Part shown: positions 20,539 through 22,037 of the stretch, in pieces
Layout of the letters: the number at the start of each line of letters is the position of its first letter
Numbering within the stretch: the stretch's first letter is position 1
DNA from: an uncultured Bacillota bacterium
GTDB lineage: Bacteria; Bacillota_I; Bacilli_A; RF39; UBA660
NCBI GenBank assembly: GCA_946626905.1
Contig: CAMOVA010000009.1
Location: forward strand, 1-22,037
Length of the DNA stretch: 22,037 bases
Direction: 5' to 3'
The notes under the pieces: model-generated
Seen by the model: the letters and a program-made list of their open reading frames with translations, nothing else
Told to the model about the DNA's origin: nothing
The model's database searches: none
Made by a program: the position numbers and the translations under genes

Positions 20539-21909
20539 TTAAAAATTTATTTTATTTTTAACATATTCAATTGCTTCTTCAATATTAAGTGTTATTTGTT
20601 CCATTGTATCTCTGTCTCTAATTGTAACAGTGTTATTGTTTAATGTATCATCATCAATTGTAACTGAAAATGGAGTCCCAATAACATCTTGTCTTCTATA
20701 ACGTTTACCTATATTACCTGCTTCATCATAAGTAGTCATAAAGTGTTTACTAAATTGTTTATAAATTTCCATTGCTTTTTCACTATGATATTTCTTAATA
20801 AGTGGTAATACAGCAACTTTATATGGTGCAAGACTTGGATGAAATTTCATAATTTCTCTTGTTGTTCCATCTTCTAATTCTTCACAAGTATAAGCATTAT
20901 CTAATATTGCTAAAACTAATCTATCTGCACCTACTGTTGACTCTATAATATATGGAATATATTTTTCGTTTGTTTCTGGATCTAAATATTCTTGTGATAC
21001 TTTTGAATATTCTTGATGTCTTGTTAAATCAAAATTTGTTCTGTTATGAGTTCCGTTTATTTCACCCCAACCAAATGAATATTCATATTCTATATCACAT
21101 GCTTCTTTTGCATAATGAGCTAGTTTTTCATGATCATGGAATCTTAATTTAGATTCTGGAATACCTAAATCCATAAAATATCTTTTAGCATAATCTTTAA
21201 AATAATTATAAAGTTCTGTATCATTACCTTCCTTACAGAATGTTTGATATTCCATTTGTTCAAACTCAATTGTTCTGAATGTAAAGTTACCAGGTGTTAT
21301 TTCATTTCTAAAAGCTTTACCTATTTGTCCTATACTAAATGGTAATTTAGTACGACTAGTTCTTAAAACATTCAAGAAATTTACATATTCTCCTTGCGCA
21401 TTTTCTGGTCTTAAATAAATTTTACCTTTAGCATCTTCAGTAACACCTCTATGTGTTTCAAACATTAAATTAAATTGTCTTATATCTGTAAATTCATGTC
21501 CACCACATTTTGGACAAGGTACTTTTTGTTCCTTTATATAATTCATCATTTCTTCTTCTGACATAGAATCTGCATGAATATCTGGATTAAATTCTTCTAT
21601 TAAATTATCAGCTCTATGACGGAATTTACATTGCTTGCAATCAATTAATGGATCAGAGAAACTTCCTACATGTCCACTTGCTTCCCAAACTCTAGGATGC
21701 ATCAAAATAGCTGCATCTATTTCATAAGCATTTGGCCTTTCTTGAATAAATCTTTTTCTCCAAGAATCTTTAATATTATTTTTAAGTCTAGAACCTAGTG
21801 GGCCATAATCCCATGTATTTGCAAGTCCACCATATATTTCACTACCTTGATATATAAATCCGTATGTTTTACATAAATTCACTAATTTTTCCATTGTTAA
21901 TTTTTCCAT
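20539..21909 (-). CDS. glyS: Glycyl-tRNA synthetase, single-chain homodimeric type
   Basis: Attaches glycine to tRNA-Gly; class II enzyme, alpha2 type of 456 residues, as in Mollicutes and many Firmicutes (not the alpha/beta GlyQS form). It has GLANTWDYGPLGSRLKNN (28-45), HPRVWEASGHVGSFSDPL (71-88), the cysteine pairs CKQC (91-94) and CPKC (132-135), the catalytic RPENAQGEYVNF (167-178) and RNEITPG (201-207). The C-terminal anticodon domain includes VAVLPL and RDRDTMEQ. AAGGAGG sits before the ATG at 21909. It is preceded by a glycine T-box and followed after 10 bases by the pilin-NlpC/P60 gene. Confidence 0.96.
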   Translation of the reverse strand: MEKLTMEKLVNLCKTYGFIYQGSEIYGGLANTWDYGPLGSRLKNNIKDSWRKRFIQERPNAYEIDAAILMHPRVWEASGHVGSFSDPLIDCKQCKFRHRADNLIEEFNPDIHADSMSEEEMMNYIKEQKVPCPKCGGHEFTDIRQFNLMFETHRGVTEDAKGKIYLRPENAQGEYVNFLNVLRTSRTKLPFSIGQIGKAFRNEITPGNFTFRTIEFEQMEYQTFCKEGNDTELYNYFKDYAKRYFMDLGIPESKLRFHDHEKLAHYAKEACDIEYEYSFGWGEINGTHNRTNFDLTRHQEYSKVSQEYLDPETNEKYIPYIIESTVGADRLVLAILDNAYTCEELEDGTTREIMKFHPSLAPYKVAVLPLIKKYHSEKAMEIYKQFSKHFMTTYDEAGNIGKRYRRQDVIGTPFSVTIDDDTLNNNTVTIRDRDTMEQITLNIEEAIEYVKNKINF

Positions 21910-21927
21910 AATAATCCTCCTTAAAAC

Positions 21928-22037
21928 AAAAAGACTCTATAAATATAAGGACGAGTATCCCGCGGTTCCACCTTACTTATTCTATAGAATCTCTTTTATG
22001 CATATTGCTCGCGGTTTCCACCCGGTCATCACATTTA
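21928..22037 (-). promoter_or_regulatory. Glycine T-box riboswitch of glyS (3' part; cut by window edge)
   Basis: The minus strand carries the T-box AAGGTGGAACCGCG (21961-21974); the TGGA bulge fits a UCCA-ended tRNA-Gly. A GGGATACTCGTCC segment follows and closes the antiterminator. The outer arms 21971-21991 and 21933-21950 (GATTCTATA with TATAGAGTC) extend this helix and are followed by five Ts (21928-21932), forming the terminator. A second T-box-like run, GGGTGGAAACCGCG (22010-22023), lies about 36 bases further upstream in the transcript. Stem I and the specifier codon lie beyond the window. Confidence 0.85.

Overview
The window is very A+T rich and reads as a slice of a small, monoderm, low-GC Firmicutes (Bacillota) chromosome. 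It is probably from an uncultured gut lineage close to Bacilli/Erysipelotrichia/RF39; this placement is inference. Supporting signs are T-box leaders, SufU, DivIVA/SepF/DivIC, a PrsA lipoprotein, single-chain glycyl-tRNA synthetase, tiny YjcZ-like membrane proteins, and Shine-Dalgarno sites built on GGTGAT. Trp is encoded by TGG where I checked, and none of the complete genes ends in TGA. There are no tRNAs, rRNAs, transposases or CRISPR arrays. Apart from prsA and one tiny Gly/Tyr-rich gene, all genes are on the minus strand.

Positions 1-4445 (minus) hold a partial recX, rpoZ, a pyrimidine-nucleoside phosphorylase behind a short ssb, and a reduced Suf group (sufU, an unknown 105-residue gene, sufB) that follows dnaE (to 7361). 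Positions 7431-9419 hold divIC with an unusual second membrane helix and lysine tail, a translationally coupled trio (DUF1292-like protein, unknown protein, OB-less NfeD), and gpmA. Positions 9483-12604 hold two tiny membrane proteins, plus-strand prsA, a NodB-fold protein that has lost its catalytic residues, a Gly/Tyr-rich 59-residue protein, and a PrsW-type intramembrane protease. Positions 12661-13650 encode an orphan amidoligase.

Positions 13708-17931 are the classic sepF-divIVA-ileS arrangement. A T-box lies before ileS, and the base of its Stem I overlaps the divIVA stop codon. The IleRS is the long, eukaryote-like type with a GLHH signature in place of HXGH.

The most original region is 18012-20528, directly behind glyS with a 10-base gap. 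Two paralogous proteins share a signal peptide, a two-helix VirB2/T4SS-pilin-like module and a 12-cysteine pattern. One of them continues through a longer Cys-rich linker into a C-terminal NlpC/P60 peptidase. A single-pass membrane protein is encoded between them. I read this as a candidate undescribed cell-surface system. The right edge is the glyS T-box leader, which appears to carry a second, upstream T-box-like motif.

No gap without a gene exceeds 300 bases; the longest, 16807-17040, is the ileS T-box leader.
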